Made by a program: the position numbers and the translations under genes. Source: Apophysomyces variabilis (Eukaryota > Mucoromycota > Mucoromycetes > Mucorales > Mucoraceae). Taken from it: a stretch of 64,000 nt of DNA. The stretch is from assembly GCA_002749535.1 (NCBI GenBank), contig MZZL01000409.1:895282-959281 (forward strand). The letters run 5' to 3'. The notes under the pieces are model-generated. The model searched no databases. It was not told where the DNA came from and saw only the letters and a list, made by a program, of their open reading frames with translations. Below are positions 35,376 through 47,181 of the stretch, in pieces; position 1 is the first letter of the stretch, and every line of letters starts with the position of its first letter.

Positions 35376-38114
35376 GTAGGTTATTACTTACGTACAAGCT
35401 ATAGAGATGGCAGGCTATATTGTCAATAACAATAACTGAAATATTCAAGTAGAAGTCGAGAAAATACGCGTATGGATTGCAAGAGAAAAAGGGAACAGTA
35501 AAATACTGTGAGACTTTGGTATATCCTTTATTTAGAGTATAAGTTGCTCCCTTTTATATGTCTTGTGACTGAGCTTCATTTAATATCTTTGTTGATCACT
35601 TGCGGATACAACAATAACAATATAACTATCACAAGTCCATTGTCAAGTCCTCCATTAAACTACTCGAAAATCAGCAGAAAATGAAGAAGGAAATGCCTCA
35701 GGATTTTGCTTACAAGTCTACAGCCGGGTTGGTGATTCCTCCGGCATTAAATGTCTGGTGTAAACGGAAAGTAGATGAAATTGACCAGTGACAAGTCATT
35801 TGCTGTCCTTTCTCCTCTCCTTTCATCCTTCTATGCATTATTCTTCCGAACAATAACCTTTTGCTGGGTCCTTTCATCATTTTGTCAATCCTTCATCTCC
35901 TTATTTATGAGAGTTCATCAGATTGCCTTTCTTCATCTCCTTTTCTTTATGTGAGTGTATATCTTTGCTTGCTCATATCTTATCAGGTATGGGTGGATGC
36001 GATGAAGCGCTCGAATGACATTGAGACTTGTAATGAGACGCTCATGAGACTGTGGTTTATTATCGAGAGATCAGATTACGTATCCACTGCCTTAGGGAAA
36101 CTATTTCACTATGGGCTGATGTCACATAGCTATATGATATGGCTTTACTTAAATATTAATACATGTGTGTGTGTTGTTCAGGGAGATGGGGTATTGAATG
36201 GGAGATGGATGGACGGATGCGTGAACGGCATGGATGGCACATTCCATGTAGAAATTGCGTTGTCTGTCAGTGGTATTGTTATAGGCAGCGTTGCCCTTGT
36301 TTTTGCGCTAACATTTTGGACGGACCGGAGAATGGTAGACCGAGTACTGCAACGCTAGAATTATGAGTTGTCTCAACCCAGTGCTCGTTATCGCTAAAAG
36401 TTACCTGTTGACATTGACGTAGTGTAATTTATATCATATATCTTCGCGGTGCGCTGATTATAATTGGATCGTCTTTATAAGCGTCATGTTGCTCGTGCTC
36501 TGTACGCAAATCCTAAGGTATCTGCATCAGTAAAGTATTACACTTATAATTAGTGGAAGCAGCGCAAGAACAGAGAGTGACCATTGAGTTCGCGATTGCC
36601 AGTAGAGCAAACAGCACCCCAAAGTATACATCTGCCTCACTCGGACAGGTCGAAGCTTATCACAGCGGCACCATCCTGGGAGTGGTGAAAGACTATGTGT
36701 ACAGTGAGAGCCTTTCTTAAAAAAAATTTAGCTTTGTTGCTGCGGACTGGAATTTAGTTTTGCGGAAACTAAAAAGATAATTCTGCGAGATCGGCTGAAA
36801 AGTTTACGGTCGAGTCAGGAATAATGCAGGCTTTCATACCGATGTCTTTAATCCAAACGTAGTTAATAAACTAAAAGAAACTCATCTTATTGCATAACTT
36901 TACACAAACTATTGCTGCATAGTAATTACTGTACTGGTGATACTCGATTCTGGATTGCATTATCTACTAAATGTACTGGAAGACCAAACGTTGTACTACC
37001 GGGTCATTCACATATCGCAGGATCTGAAAAATGGATTTTCAAACGCAAATCAGTGTTCTTTGGATTTTGCTCAAACCTCTCCGGGAAGAATTGTCACTGT
37101 TTCCGAAAAGGGAGCATAAGAGCGATAACATAATCATATGCTAATTTTATTCGCCTTAGAAATGCAATATAATGCGTAGACAGAAAATACGTCTAAATTA
37201 ATACCAATACTACTGATTGATGCTTGATAGGGTGAGCAATGTTTCCCATATACTGTTTATTGAACAATTTTTTATGCTACTCTAAATAAATTTTGCGTCC
37301 ATGCAAGGATCAAGTTTGCGCTAAAAGGGATATAAATATGCGTCATTAGTAAATGGATTATGCGGGAAATATATTTTGCTTACTTCAACTTGGTCCTTCC
37401 GTGGACACAAAATTCATTCGAGCAGCGTAAAAGAATGTTCATGGTTAGTAAATGGAAGGATAGCTTGACATCTTTTTTACTTACCCCCGAAGGTTAATCC
37501 TGCCCAAAGACAGGGACCTGCCCCGCGCCTGTGTCGGTGGGGGTGGCGAGAGAGAGACACGGCATCTGGGAGTGGCCGGTTAGAGTGTAACGCACTGCAG
37601 AGGACTTGAAGCGATGCAACACCTGGCGAGGACTTGGAAGCAGAAGATAATGAATAACACTGTGCATAAGCAAACAACATTTCTTTTTCACTTACCTAGT
37701 GGTGTGCAGGGAGCTTACTCATACAACCAAGGTGGTTTGGGACAGAGGTCATGCAGGCTAAAGGATATATAAAAGGGACATCAGTCATTCTATACATATA
37801 ATCAATGCGAAGTACATACCGGGAATGTTTTTGGAGATAAGACAACAATTTTCCCAAGAGTAAAAACGAACTCAGTCTGATAGAAGGTCTTAGACAGAAT
37901 GGAACATCTGTAGAAGAAATGAGCCCTCTTCGTTTGTTTCTGTACGTCATTGATGCTATCATATCCGTTTCTGTCAGTTATGGTATTAGAAGCTGTCAGG
38001 GCAATGGTACCCAGTTCCGGTTCTGCTCAATTGTATTGCCTTACGTTCTACTTTTATTTTCCCTGAATGTGGTTACGCTCTCCTTTTCTTCTATTTTATC
38101 TTCAACTTTGTCTA
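35376..38114. other. Intergenic, no gene recognised
   Basis: About 2.7 kb. Frames at 35861-36366 (+) include Cys-rich CRNCVVCQWYCYRQRCPCFC, but no family is evident and the surroundings are full of stops. Sequence at 37700-38114 may be the decayed N-terminal half of the transposase that follows. Confidence 0.4.
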
Positions 38115-38454
38115 TTAGGCAATCCAATCTTTTGTGCTTGCCACGGAATGAACGGTTATTATCTTGTCATGGATAATGCACCCATCCATACACCAGTCAA
38201 GGTTAAGCAGTTGGTCGAAGAAGAGGATACAAAGGTCTCTATCTTCCTCTCGAGTCTCCCTTTCTCAACCCAATAGAAGAGTTTTGGGCCAAAGTGAAGG
38301 CTGGGGTAAGAAGGGAGCCCTTACGAGTGACGATAACCTTCAAGAGCGTATTGTTCAAGCAGCGCGAAAAGTAAAGCGCTCAGACTATCAAGGATGGATC
38401 AGACACGCTGAGAGCTTTTTCGTTAGAGGAAAAAATAAAGAACCACTTCTTTAA
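38115..38454 (+). pseudogene. C-terminal half of an IS630/Tc1-like DDE transposase
   Basis: NGYYLVMDNAPIHTPVKVKQ carries the second catalytic Asp. After a +1 frame change comes LYLPLESPFLNPIEEFWAKV with the third acidic residue. After another frame change, ALTSDDNLQERIVQAARKV and YQGWIRHAESFFVR end the protein at 38454. The two frameshifts and the lack of a recognisable N-terminal half make it a relic. It is probably the same family as the N-terminal piece at 2466-2760. Confidence 0.75.
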
Positions 38455-39208
38455 ATAAATTCGTCTTGCTGTGGTTTGAAATAAACTGTCTCAGTAAATA
38501 GTGAACATGGACACGACTGTACGCAAAGAAGGGTAGTCTGACCGCAAATATTTTCATCCAATCATGCAAAAGCATTTTTTGGATTCCGCAAATACTTGAA
38601 TCCCAGTTCGCAAATAAAAAAATAGAAACACGCACACAAATAGGAAAAACACAGTATACTTATAGAGAGAAGAGAGATAGAGAGAAGAGAAGAGAGATAC
38701 ATTTATCAAAAAAGAAGCTCAAATGCGATGATGACTGGGAATGGAAGGCACAGATGAACACGTTCGCCAATCCAACCAGGAAGTTGTCGTCCATGGGAGC
38801 GCAGAACTAGAACATGCTCTGGTCAGCGAAAAGTGTACTCCTGAATAGATGAAGCCTGAAGAACAATTGTCGTTGTTGGCTGGACTTTTTATTTCAACAG
38901 CAATACTTTCAAGTACAAACAGGACCAACAGTGTTGCTTATAAGCAAAATCTATTAGTCCCTAAAACCTTGTAATGTGTTGTATCAGTCAGTGGTTTACC
39001 GTGCCTTTGACTCGAAACGTTTTGTTAAACATGCTACGGCCCACAGTGAGGGATTCATATGATACATTGTTGCTATCCGGAATTACGCGGGAAGACAAAT
39101 TCTTCTTAATGTATGTGAATTATTTTTTTTCTTTTAATATAGATACAAATGTTTAACGCAAAGCAAAAAAGAAAAAAAATTCAGGAATAATATTGGTTTC
39201 TTTTCCCC
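38455..39208. other. Intergenic with an AGAGA-rich microsatellite
   Basis: No gene recognised. A purine-rich run of GAGA and AGAGAT units lies at about 38663-38700. The right end is the 3' flank of SEC61 (minus strand). Confidence 0.5.
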
Positions 39209-40937
39209 TTATTGAGCCATCATCATGCCCTCCATACCAGCTCCGCTCTCCATCTGTTCCTTGACAAACATTTCAAAATACTAAACATAGGTATAAGTAT
39301 CGAAAATGGAAAATAACACAAATCACTTGTTTCGACTTACCTGGAAGATAATGGTGACGCACAGAAGAATACCAGTACCAGAGCCAATGGCGCCCATCAT
39401 ATCTGCCAAAACGGATACAGCGCCAAGACAGGCACCACCAAACGAGGCAGCGACAGGAATGACACGCTTGAGTTCTTTGTACATCGAAGTATCACGGTAT
39501 CCGGCAATAACAAGTTGCTGATCCTTCAGCTGACGAGCGACATCACGAGGGGAGGAACCGGAAACCTCAATCCAAGTCTTGGACAGAAGAGCACAGCCAG
39601 CAAGCATGATACCAATGTAAAGCACAGCATGGATGGGATCAGATAAGGCATCCATCAGACTGTGAGGAGCAGACAAATAGTAGGCAATACCACCAGTGGC
39701 ATGCAACTGCTGTGAAGTCTTTTCAGGTTCCCACACACCCAACAGACGGACCAAGAAGTTAGTGTCGAAGCGCTTGTAGAGCATCTGAGAGATCATGAAG
39801 ATGTTGGAGGTCATGGTGGACTGAAGCATAATTGGCATGTTGGAGGTATAGAACAATTTCACGGGGTAGGTGCCTCGCTGACCACGAACGCGGTTGGACT
39901 TGACAGGCAATTCCACACGGAAACCTTGAAGATAGATGACCAACGCGAAAATAGCACCAGTTGACAGCAAACTCATTAGGTTAGGAAGATTGGTACGATA
40001 AAATGCTTCCTTCAATGCACGTCGCTTGTCATCACGGGTGAACAACAAATGCACAAGCGCAATCAGAGCACCCTCGAATTCATCACCGCGGCCGGCATTA
40101 GTAGTGGTGGGTGACAGAGCTTTCCAGAAGATGGTCTCACAAATGTTGGTGGCAATAAACAAGTTGATACCAGATCCAAGACCATATCCCTTTTGCAACA
40201 ATTCGTCCAACAACATCGTAATAAGGGAGGCAACCACCAATTGCACAATCAGGAGCAAACAAACACCAGCACCGATACCCTTAGGACTTCCGTACAAACC
40301 AGTGAGAACCGATACCGTAGCATGTCCAAAAGCAATAATCATCGCAAACACTTGGTTGGCATAGCCAGTCAGTAACGCGGAAAAAAAAAGCAGGAAATTT
40401 ACTAACATTTCTGAGCGCCGCTGAACAACGCTCTGTCCTCCTTCAAGCTGTAATCGACTTCAATAATGTTGGCACCAGACAAAAGTTGCATAATCATGCC
40501 CGAGGTAACAATGGGAGTAATACCCAGCTCCATAAGAGTACCACGGTTAGAGGCCAGGATGACACGCATCCAGAAAAGAGGATCGGACGAATCGGATGAC
40601 ATGATGCCGTACAGAGGGACTTGAGACATGACCAAGAAGATGAACAGGGTCACTGCAGTCCACATCACTTTTTGATTAAATGGCACCTAAAATAACGTAT
40701 AACATAAGAAATGTATCAGTATGCTACTTCTCTACGCGTAACATCCAACAAGAATTATTATATGTGGGGGGAATCTTTTTTTTTTTGGGTATCCGCCTAG
40801 TTACCTTGCGATCGGGTGTCGCGATTTCGGGCAAGATGGCCATAAAAGGCCGCACGAGATGGAGAACCCGGACTGGTCAAGAACGAAATAAGATAAAGTT
40901 TTCAAGAAGACGAAGCGGTCAACCACTTACAACCCAT
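39209..40937 (-). CDS. SEC61: Protein translocon subunit Sec61 alpha
   Basis: Sec61 alpha is the ER channel for co- and post-translational protein import. Five exons (40937-40931, 40872-40805, 40686-40407, 40350-39341, 39280-39209) give 478 residues. It starts [19 protein letters not shown], with ten-odd membrane segments expected by homology. Conserved landmarks are [19 protein letters not shown] (plug/TM2 region), [37 protein letters not shown] and [14 protein letters not shown] [38 protein letters not shown] ends the membrane domain. The first exon is only 7 nt (ATGGGTT|GTAAGT). The tail ends in a Met-rich MEGMMMAQ. Confidence 0.97.
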
Positions 40938-43936
40938 GACTTTCTATGTATAACGTGTGGGATGAGGAACAAAGAGCCAGCCAGAGGAGAGGGCCCCATC
41001 GATTTTATTATTTTTTGTTTACCAGGAGCCAATCAACACATCAGTGCAAATTCTGCCAATCATAAATCACCACCTTGTTAGGTTTGTGGGTCCGCCCCGT
41101 AGCTTGCGGAGATCGACAAAGCTCAGAGTTATGGTTGTATCATCCCCAGAATGCGTGACAGAGCTGGAGCGATCGCTACAGGTTTCTTTTGCAATGAATA
41201 AGTCGAGCTCGTCGACCGACTTTGCAAACCAGAGATACCGCCGTTCTAACGTACACAGAGCGTGCTGGTCTTACTCAAAATGTGGTCATGTATGCTCTCA
41301 TGCTAGGCTCTAGCATGAAATGAAAATCAACGAGCCTATACAGTACCTTTACCCACCGTGTGTCTCTAAAAGGCGAGCAAGGCTTTGCGGTCTGACTTGA
41401 TGAGAGAAATACGATTCATAATCCGCAGTTAGAGGAGATCTTGCGCCAGAGCATTGATGTTGGATGTTTGCCTCATCGTACCTGAGCAGATGTCGCAAAC
41501 AGTCGTGTGTAGCGATGGATTCCAGCCTCAATGCCAACCTACAATGATATCGTCTGCCTTATAAATAGAACCATTATCCGTAGCCTAGTGATAGCCCTTC
41601 ATATTCTTCTATATGTCCAGCTCATCCATCCTAACGTTAAGCGAGCCGAGATAATGTCCAGTTACAGTGCCTTTGCTTACAAAATGAGATCGTACCGCCC
41701 TCTTTCTTCTATTTAACGGTGGCTGTTCAGACCCTCAGTCTGTATCTAATAATACCAGATGTCAAGGTTGACACCGACATTAAAGTCGCCTTTGCTCTTG
41801 TATTTGGCATTGCAATCACTTGCAGAAGACTCCTTCCTTGTACCATGTCATGCTGTGTTTCATATTGATATAGAATGCAGACCAATATCTGGCTTTCGTA
41901 AAAGCTATGTTTTTGTTGATGGACCATGTCCCATTTGGCGCACCCACTCGAGATGTTCTTGGATATTAATCTCGCTATTTCTGTGTGCAGGTAGTAACCG
42001 AGCTTTTTCAACCACTAATGCGGTTCGTTCTTCCACAAATGGATAAAGTGTTTGCTTGCATAGTTTGAGTTCCTTCCATCTCTGAAGCAGGTGCGCAACG
42101 ACAATCCACAGAGTTTCGTCAATGCATTGTCCAAAATACAGTATTTTGCAAGATAGTTTTCGCCACCCCAAGATATCCCATTTTACATTTCACTCCGTAT
42201 TTCAGTTTGATGTAGGTGTATTGTTGCGCTTAAACTGTCAGCTCATACAAGTTCGATGTTTATATTGTTAATACCTTGCGAATGACTTGTCAATGAAAGC
42301 TACATGTACATTCGTGCGTATAAGCCCTTGACAAATAGATTTTTTCGTACAGGCATCCAGGTTTGAGTTTGGCATTGTATCTCTCTGTGCTTCCCTCTTT
42401 TTTTTTCTACTGTATTACACTATATGAGCAATATCGCTTCCAATGCCTATTGAGCGAGCGAACACCTTTGTTGTCATTATCTGCTATTGAAGAGTGTGGT
42501 CCAGAATATCCCACGATAGTGTTGGGTAAGACGTCATGACGATGTTTTTAGATACGTTCCTTCATAAACGCGTGCGAATTGTTGTCGCTTTCGCTTCTTC
42601 TTTGGACTTCTTTTCTCTTTTGCCGGGACTTGTACCACTGTTGGTAAGTATACATGCTCTGGAATTGCACACTTTGCCCTAGACTCACGTAATATTGGAC
42701 AGTGTTCTCGTGGTTGATGCGGTCTAGGTGCCTTCGCTCTCACTTTGAATGTTTTTCATCGTCTCGCCCCCCAGGATGAGCACCAACCCTTCTAAGGCAG
42801 TGTTCGTATGCCATGGATTTGGATAAGGTTTCTGTACCTACTTCATCTTTTATTGAATGAACAATTGCATATTGACAACACCTTTCCCATTTGTAGCCCC
42901 TGGCGGCTTTTTCTCTTTACCAACCATGGATGGTGCGCCGCGGGCCCGAATCCATGCGTTGGGATTGCCCTTCGAGAATAACTAAAGAGACTTCCAGTAT
43001 ACCCTTCCATTTACCAACTATGGGTTTATATTTCATGTTGCTCGGATGGATTTGGTGTCCACTGCAAGGTCAGGTTGGTGTAGGTGAAATGTACTTCTAG
43101 CACAACGTATTTACTTAGGATGCATATCTACTTTACTCTTAGCGCAAGCTTGACTCTTTTCCGGACGCAAAAAAATTTATTTCAAGAGTAGCGCGAGATA
43201 TGACTCAATAAATAGTAACTTATGCTCACCATTTAAAACACGCGGACGATCGTTGACTTTACAATTGTAAAGACGCTGTCAGGTTCCTTCTCATATTGTA
43301 ATGCCCATCTTTGCATTGAGCGAACATGGCATGCTAATTGCTTTGCAGCAGCTGATACATTTAAAACCTTTCAAACCTTAGTTTGAAACGTCTTTACTTT
43401 GTCTTGGCTTAGTGTAGATCGTTATAGACAAACTTGGATTTTGCTTCTATATAAATTACGTATCTCTGAGTTGGTGAGTTGTATAACAATACATTTGGTT
43501 TGTCATCGACCACGTACGGCTTCGAAATTAGGCGTTGAGTTTGGGGAAGAATATACATCGAAACGCGCTAGTGCCATCCTTTGCATTATTTGTCTTATTT
43601 GTCTTATTTTTGTTATTTACTTTTGCGTAGGGATGCATTTTAGCAACAGATCCGTCGACTAACCTTTTAAAGAAATGATCTAAGAAGTACAGAAATGAGG
43701 AGAATAATCATGATTAAATCCAGGTTAGATGATCTTTTCGATATAACAATACCATGCATTGCTTTATTAAAAATGGCTCAGATTGTTTGAACTTTACTGA
43801 TTGATAAATCATGAACGAAACTTAGTGTATATGGATTAGCGGCTACCGTTGGCTGAAATGCATCTGTCCGGCTGAGTTTGCAGCAGCATTTCTGTTTGCT
43901 TCTTTTTTTTTTCTTTTTTTTTGGGGGGGGGGGGTT
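40938..43936. other. Intergenic, coding-like relics but no gene
   Basis: About 3 kb. Minus-strand pieces look like decayed coding sequence: NPNAWIRARGAPSMVGKEKK (about 42985-42910), a Lys/Arg-rich piece with VPAKEKRSPKKKRKRQQFAR (42743-42534), and LLPAHRNSEINIQEHLEWV (about 42010-41945). I cannot assign them to a family. The right end is a T run followed by a G run abutting the gap. Confidence 0.4.
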
Positions 43937-44469
43937 NNNNNNNNNNNNNNNNNNNNNNNNNNNNNNNNNNNNNNNNNNNNNNNNNNNNNNNNNNNNNNNN
44001 NNNNNNNNNNNNNNNNNNNNNNNNNNNNNNNNNNNNNNNNNNNNNNNNNNNNNNNNNNNNNNNNNNNNNNNNNNNNNNNNNNNNNNNNNNNNNNNNNNNN
44101 NNNNNNNNNNNNNNNNNNNNNNNNNNNNNNNNNNNNNNNNNNNNNNNNNNNNNNNNNNNNNNNNNNNNNNNNNNNNNNNNNNNNNNNNNNNNNNNNNNNN
44201 NNNNNNNNNNNNNNNNNNNNNNNNNNNNNNNNNNNNNNNNNNNNNNNNNNNNNNNNNNNNNNNNNNNNNNNNNNNNNNNNNNNNNNNNNNNNNNNNNNNN
44301 NNNNNNNNNNNNNNNNNNNNNNNNNNNNNNNNNNNNNNNNNNNNNNNNNNNNNNNNNNNNNNNNNNNNNNNNNNNNNNNNNNNNNNNNNNNNNNNNNNNN
44401 NNNNNNNNNNNNNNNNNNNNNNNNNNNNNNNNNNNNNNNNNNNNNNNNNNNNNNNNNNNNNNNNNNNNN
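43937..44469. other. Assembly gap (533 N)
   Basis: A run of N follows a poly-T tract and twelve or more G. The homopolymers probably caused the assembly break. The length may be an estimate. Confidence 0.99.
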
Positions 44470-45042
44470 ATTGGATATCGAGATCTATATCAAAAGCTAC
44501 CGTCGCTTACTTTTTTTCCATTTTTCCGGATAATTGTACTTTAGTCTAGTTCAGATCTGTAGTGCCTTTTATCTTTGCTTTTTTGTTTTTGCTAATGTTG
44601 TCGATGACTGATATCCGTGTGTGGATTTGTTGCCTGTACGGACCGATGAGAGGGAGAGACGTGTTTCTTGTTTTCTGTCCCAAAGGCCTTCTTTTTCTGT
44701 ACAGTGACCTGTGCTATTTTTACTTGTGAGACATACGATGAAAAACAGAGAGACATCCGACTCCGATTTGTTCATTTGGCGTTTTTTGCAGACGAAAAAT
44801 AACGAAGAAACAAAGTAAACAATATTTTCCGATTGAAAAAAACATAATTAATAATGTTATAATAAACGCAGAAATCCTCATCTTTTCTGTGAAAAGATAG
44901 GGAAGAAAGAAATAGACTCGCACACACAAATCATTTTGCAGGCAAAAAAGAAGAAAAAAAAAGAGAAAAAGACGACAAAACATGAAAGAATGAAAGAAGA
45001 GAATTTCTATAGAAAACTTTTTTTCTTTCTCTTTTTTCCTTT
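44470..45042. other. Intergenic; 3' flank of the chitin deacetylase gene
   Basis: No gene. It is AT-rich with several A runs, read as T runs on the strand of the upstream gene. Confidence 0.5.
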
Positions 45043-46441
45043 TTAAATAAGAACCAACAATCCAAACAGAGCAGCCAAGAACAATGGGCCATTAAGCATG
45101 GAATGAGCGCCTGCGGCAGAATTATTACCTTTAGCACCCGGTTGCACGCCAGTGGTGGGAGAGGCATTATGGTTCACGGCGGCATCAAAGTCAGGATAAG
45201 TGACGGTCTGTTCCACATAGGGATGGCTGATATTCATACAAGTGGCGACATCAAGAACATGTTTGTAAGTCTGTTTGATCTCTGGCAAATGTTTCAAAGC
45301 GAAATCCATAGTCATGTTGTTGATTTCGTGCGATAGTACGATGTTGCCGGAGGAAGCAAAGGTACCGTTCTTGCCCATGTTAATAAAGTTTTCGTAGTTC
45401 TGATTCACAGTATCTGCAGTGATACCAGGCGTCACACCTGCAGCCCAGTCATCTGTATCCAAGTTCCACAAAATGGCAGTCAAGTTAAGCTGTGTTGCGA
45501 TCCATCGCACACGGTCATCCAAATCACCCAAGGCCTACAGTATATATAGAAACCTTGTGTTAGTGTTTTCTCGATCTAAAAATAAAAGCACACTAACCGG
45601 GCGCCAGTACAAGGGAGTGACACCGGTAACGAATTTGATAGCTTTGGAAGTGTAATAGAGCTCGGCTAGGACTTCTTGGTTGGTCAGAGTAGTCATCATT
45701 TTGTGTGACCAGGTGTGGCTAGCAATATGGTGGCCGTCTTTGAGACCTCGGAGGGCGCCGTAAGGCCAGTTGATGACGTTTGAACCGATATAGAACATGG
45801 ATGCCCGGAGATTGTTTTGTTTTAGATAATCATAAAATGCGTTGTGGGAACAGTTTGGTCCATCATCATAAGTCTATAGAAAAGGGATGAGTATTTGTAT
45901 TTCGTAAGGGATTTAGAAAATAAGGGTGGCATTGGGGAAGGGGAGCAAGCAAGAGGAAAAAAAAGCTAAAAAAAGAGACACTTACCAGACCCCAGGTCTC
46001 TGGTTCAGGACAAGCGTAAAGATCGGGATATACGTCTTGAATCTTTGGCTTGACACATTGACTAGCAGACCACCAACAGTCGGGATCTTGAGCAGTATTG
46101 TAGCCTTGCATGTTAAGTCCACCTGCGGGCGTCAGTTGTCTGACGGGGATATTGGGTGCCTTTGTCCAATCGATGGAGTTGTACAATTTCTGGAACTCCT
46201 GGCTGGTGTTCATACCATTGCTGGTTGCTATATCCCAAATGGTTGGCCATTCAGCCTTGTTCACTGTGAGTCCTTGGGGTTGATAATATTGACATTCGGT
46301 TGCCACGTCGTACGAGGTTGTTTGAGGGATGTTAGGGATGTTGATCTTTGTGGGATCTGCGTTGGATGTATAGTTGGTAACGACAGCCTGGGCCGAGAGA
46401 CCACCGGCTATGACCGATAGGAAGATGGAGCTCCAAGCCAT
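45043..46441 (-). CDS. Chitin deacetylase (polysaccharide deacetylase, CE4)
   Basis: CE4 chitin deacetylases remove N-acetyl groups from nascent chitin to form chitosan, the main glucosamine polymer of Mucorales walls. Three exons (46441-45986, 45873-45598, 45534-45043) give 407 residues. Residues 1-19 are a signal peptide ending SAQA. NodB motifs are: motif 1 TYDDGPNCSHNAFYDYL; motif 2 GHHIASHTWSH, with both zinc histidines; motif 3 region YWRPALGDLDDRVRW; motif 4 LWNLDTDDW; and motif 5 NIVLSHEI. There are many N-glycosylation sequons. The C-terminus (Ser/Gly/Ala-rich, then LFLAALFGLLVLI) looks like a GPI-anchor signal. The overall layout matches the Mucor rouxii enzyme. Motif 3 reads RPALGD rather than the usual RPPYGD. 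Confidence 0.95.
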
Positions 46442-47181
46442 GAGAGTTATATGAGAAACGATTGCGGCAGGAAAGAGAGAGAGGAAGAAAAGAATAAAAA
46501 GGATAGGGGTTGGGGATGAATGAGCCCGGTATATAAATAATCAGTTTAGGGAGCAAAAGAGAGGGACAGCACATCCATATACAGTAATAGAGACTAAACC
46601 AAATGGATAACTCGTTCGACGTTCCTTTATCAGGTTTGAATGAATTCCAGGCTAAACAAGGTGATTTGATTTGATTCTTTGCGCAGACTAAAAAAATGAT
46701 CCTTTTTAGTCCATTTTCTTGGTCAGGGTTACCGATATCTAATTATAGCAGCAATCGCGCGCCTATCCGTCGATCTCTTTCTCTCTTTCTCTCTGTCTCT
46801 TTCTCTTTCTCCATCTGTGCTGTCTTCTCCACTCATCCAAATATCCTGCATTCATCTTTTAACCATGGAAACCATAATAAACTCAAACAGATCTGTTTGT
46901 TCATTTGTTACCACAGAAGCCTTTTTTTTTCTGTTTCTTGTACTACAAAAAGAAAGGGATCGGCAAATGATCGTCGCTACAACCGAAGGCTTTGTTGCTT
47001 AGACTTTCACTGAGCAGTTCTAGACATAGATATGCTCTGTTTAAGCTGGATCTGACAACGAAATGGAATAGTGTTACATCTATAAAAAAACAAAACCACG
47101 AGATGACAAATATTAAAAAAAATAATATTTTTCTTGGCATCCATCTGCTTCAGTGAAACAATTATTGAGAAAGTAAAAAAG
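46442..47181. other. Chitin deacetylase promoter and PHD-gene 3' flank
   Basis: No gene. A TATATAAA at 46530-46537 lies about 90 bp upstream of the deacetylase start and may be its TATA box. A long CT-rich tract lies at 46768-46815. Confidence 0.5.

Noticed and set aside
35861..36358. 165-codon plus-strand frame with hydrophobic stretches
   Set aside because: No family features, no splice context, composition like random AT-rich translation; the Cys-rich alternative frame beside it is equally unsupported.
43878..44549. Long open frame of 223 codons across the N block
   Set aside because: It is open only because it consists of undetermined bases; no real coding evidence.
45926..46420. 164-codon plus-strand frame
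   Set aside because: Antisense shadow of chitin deacetylase exon 1.
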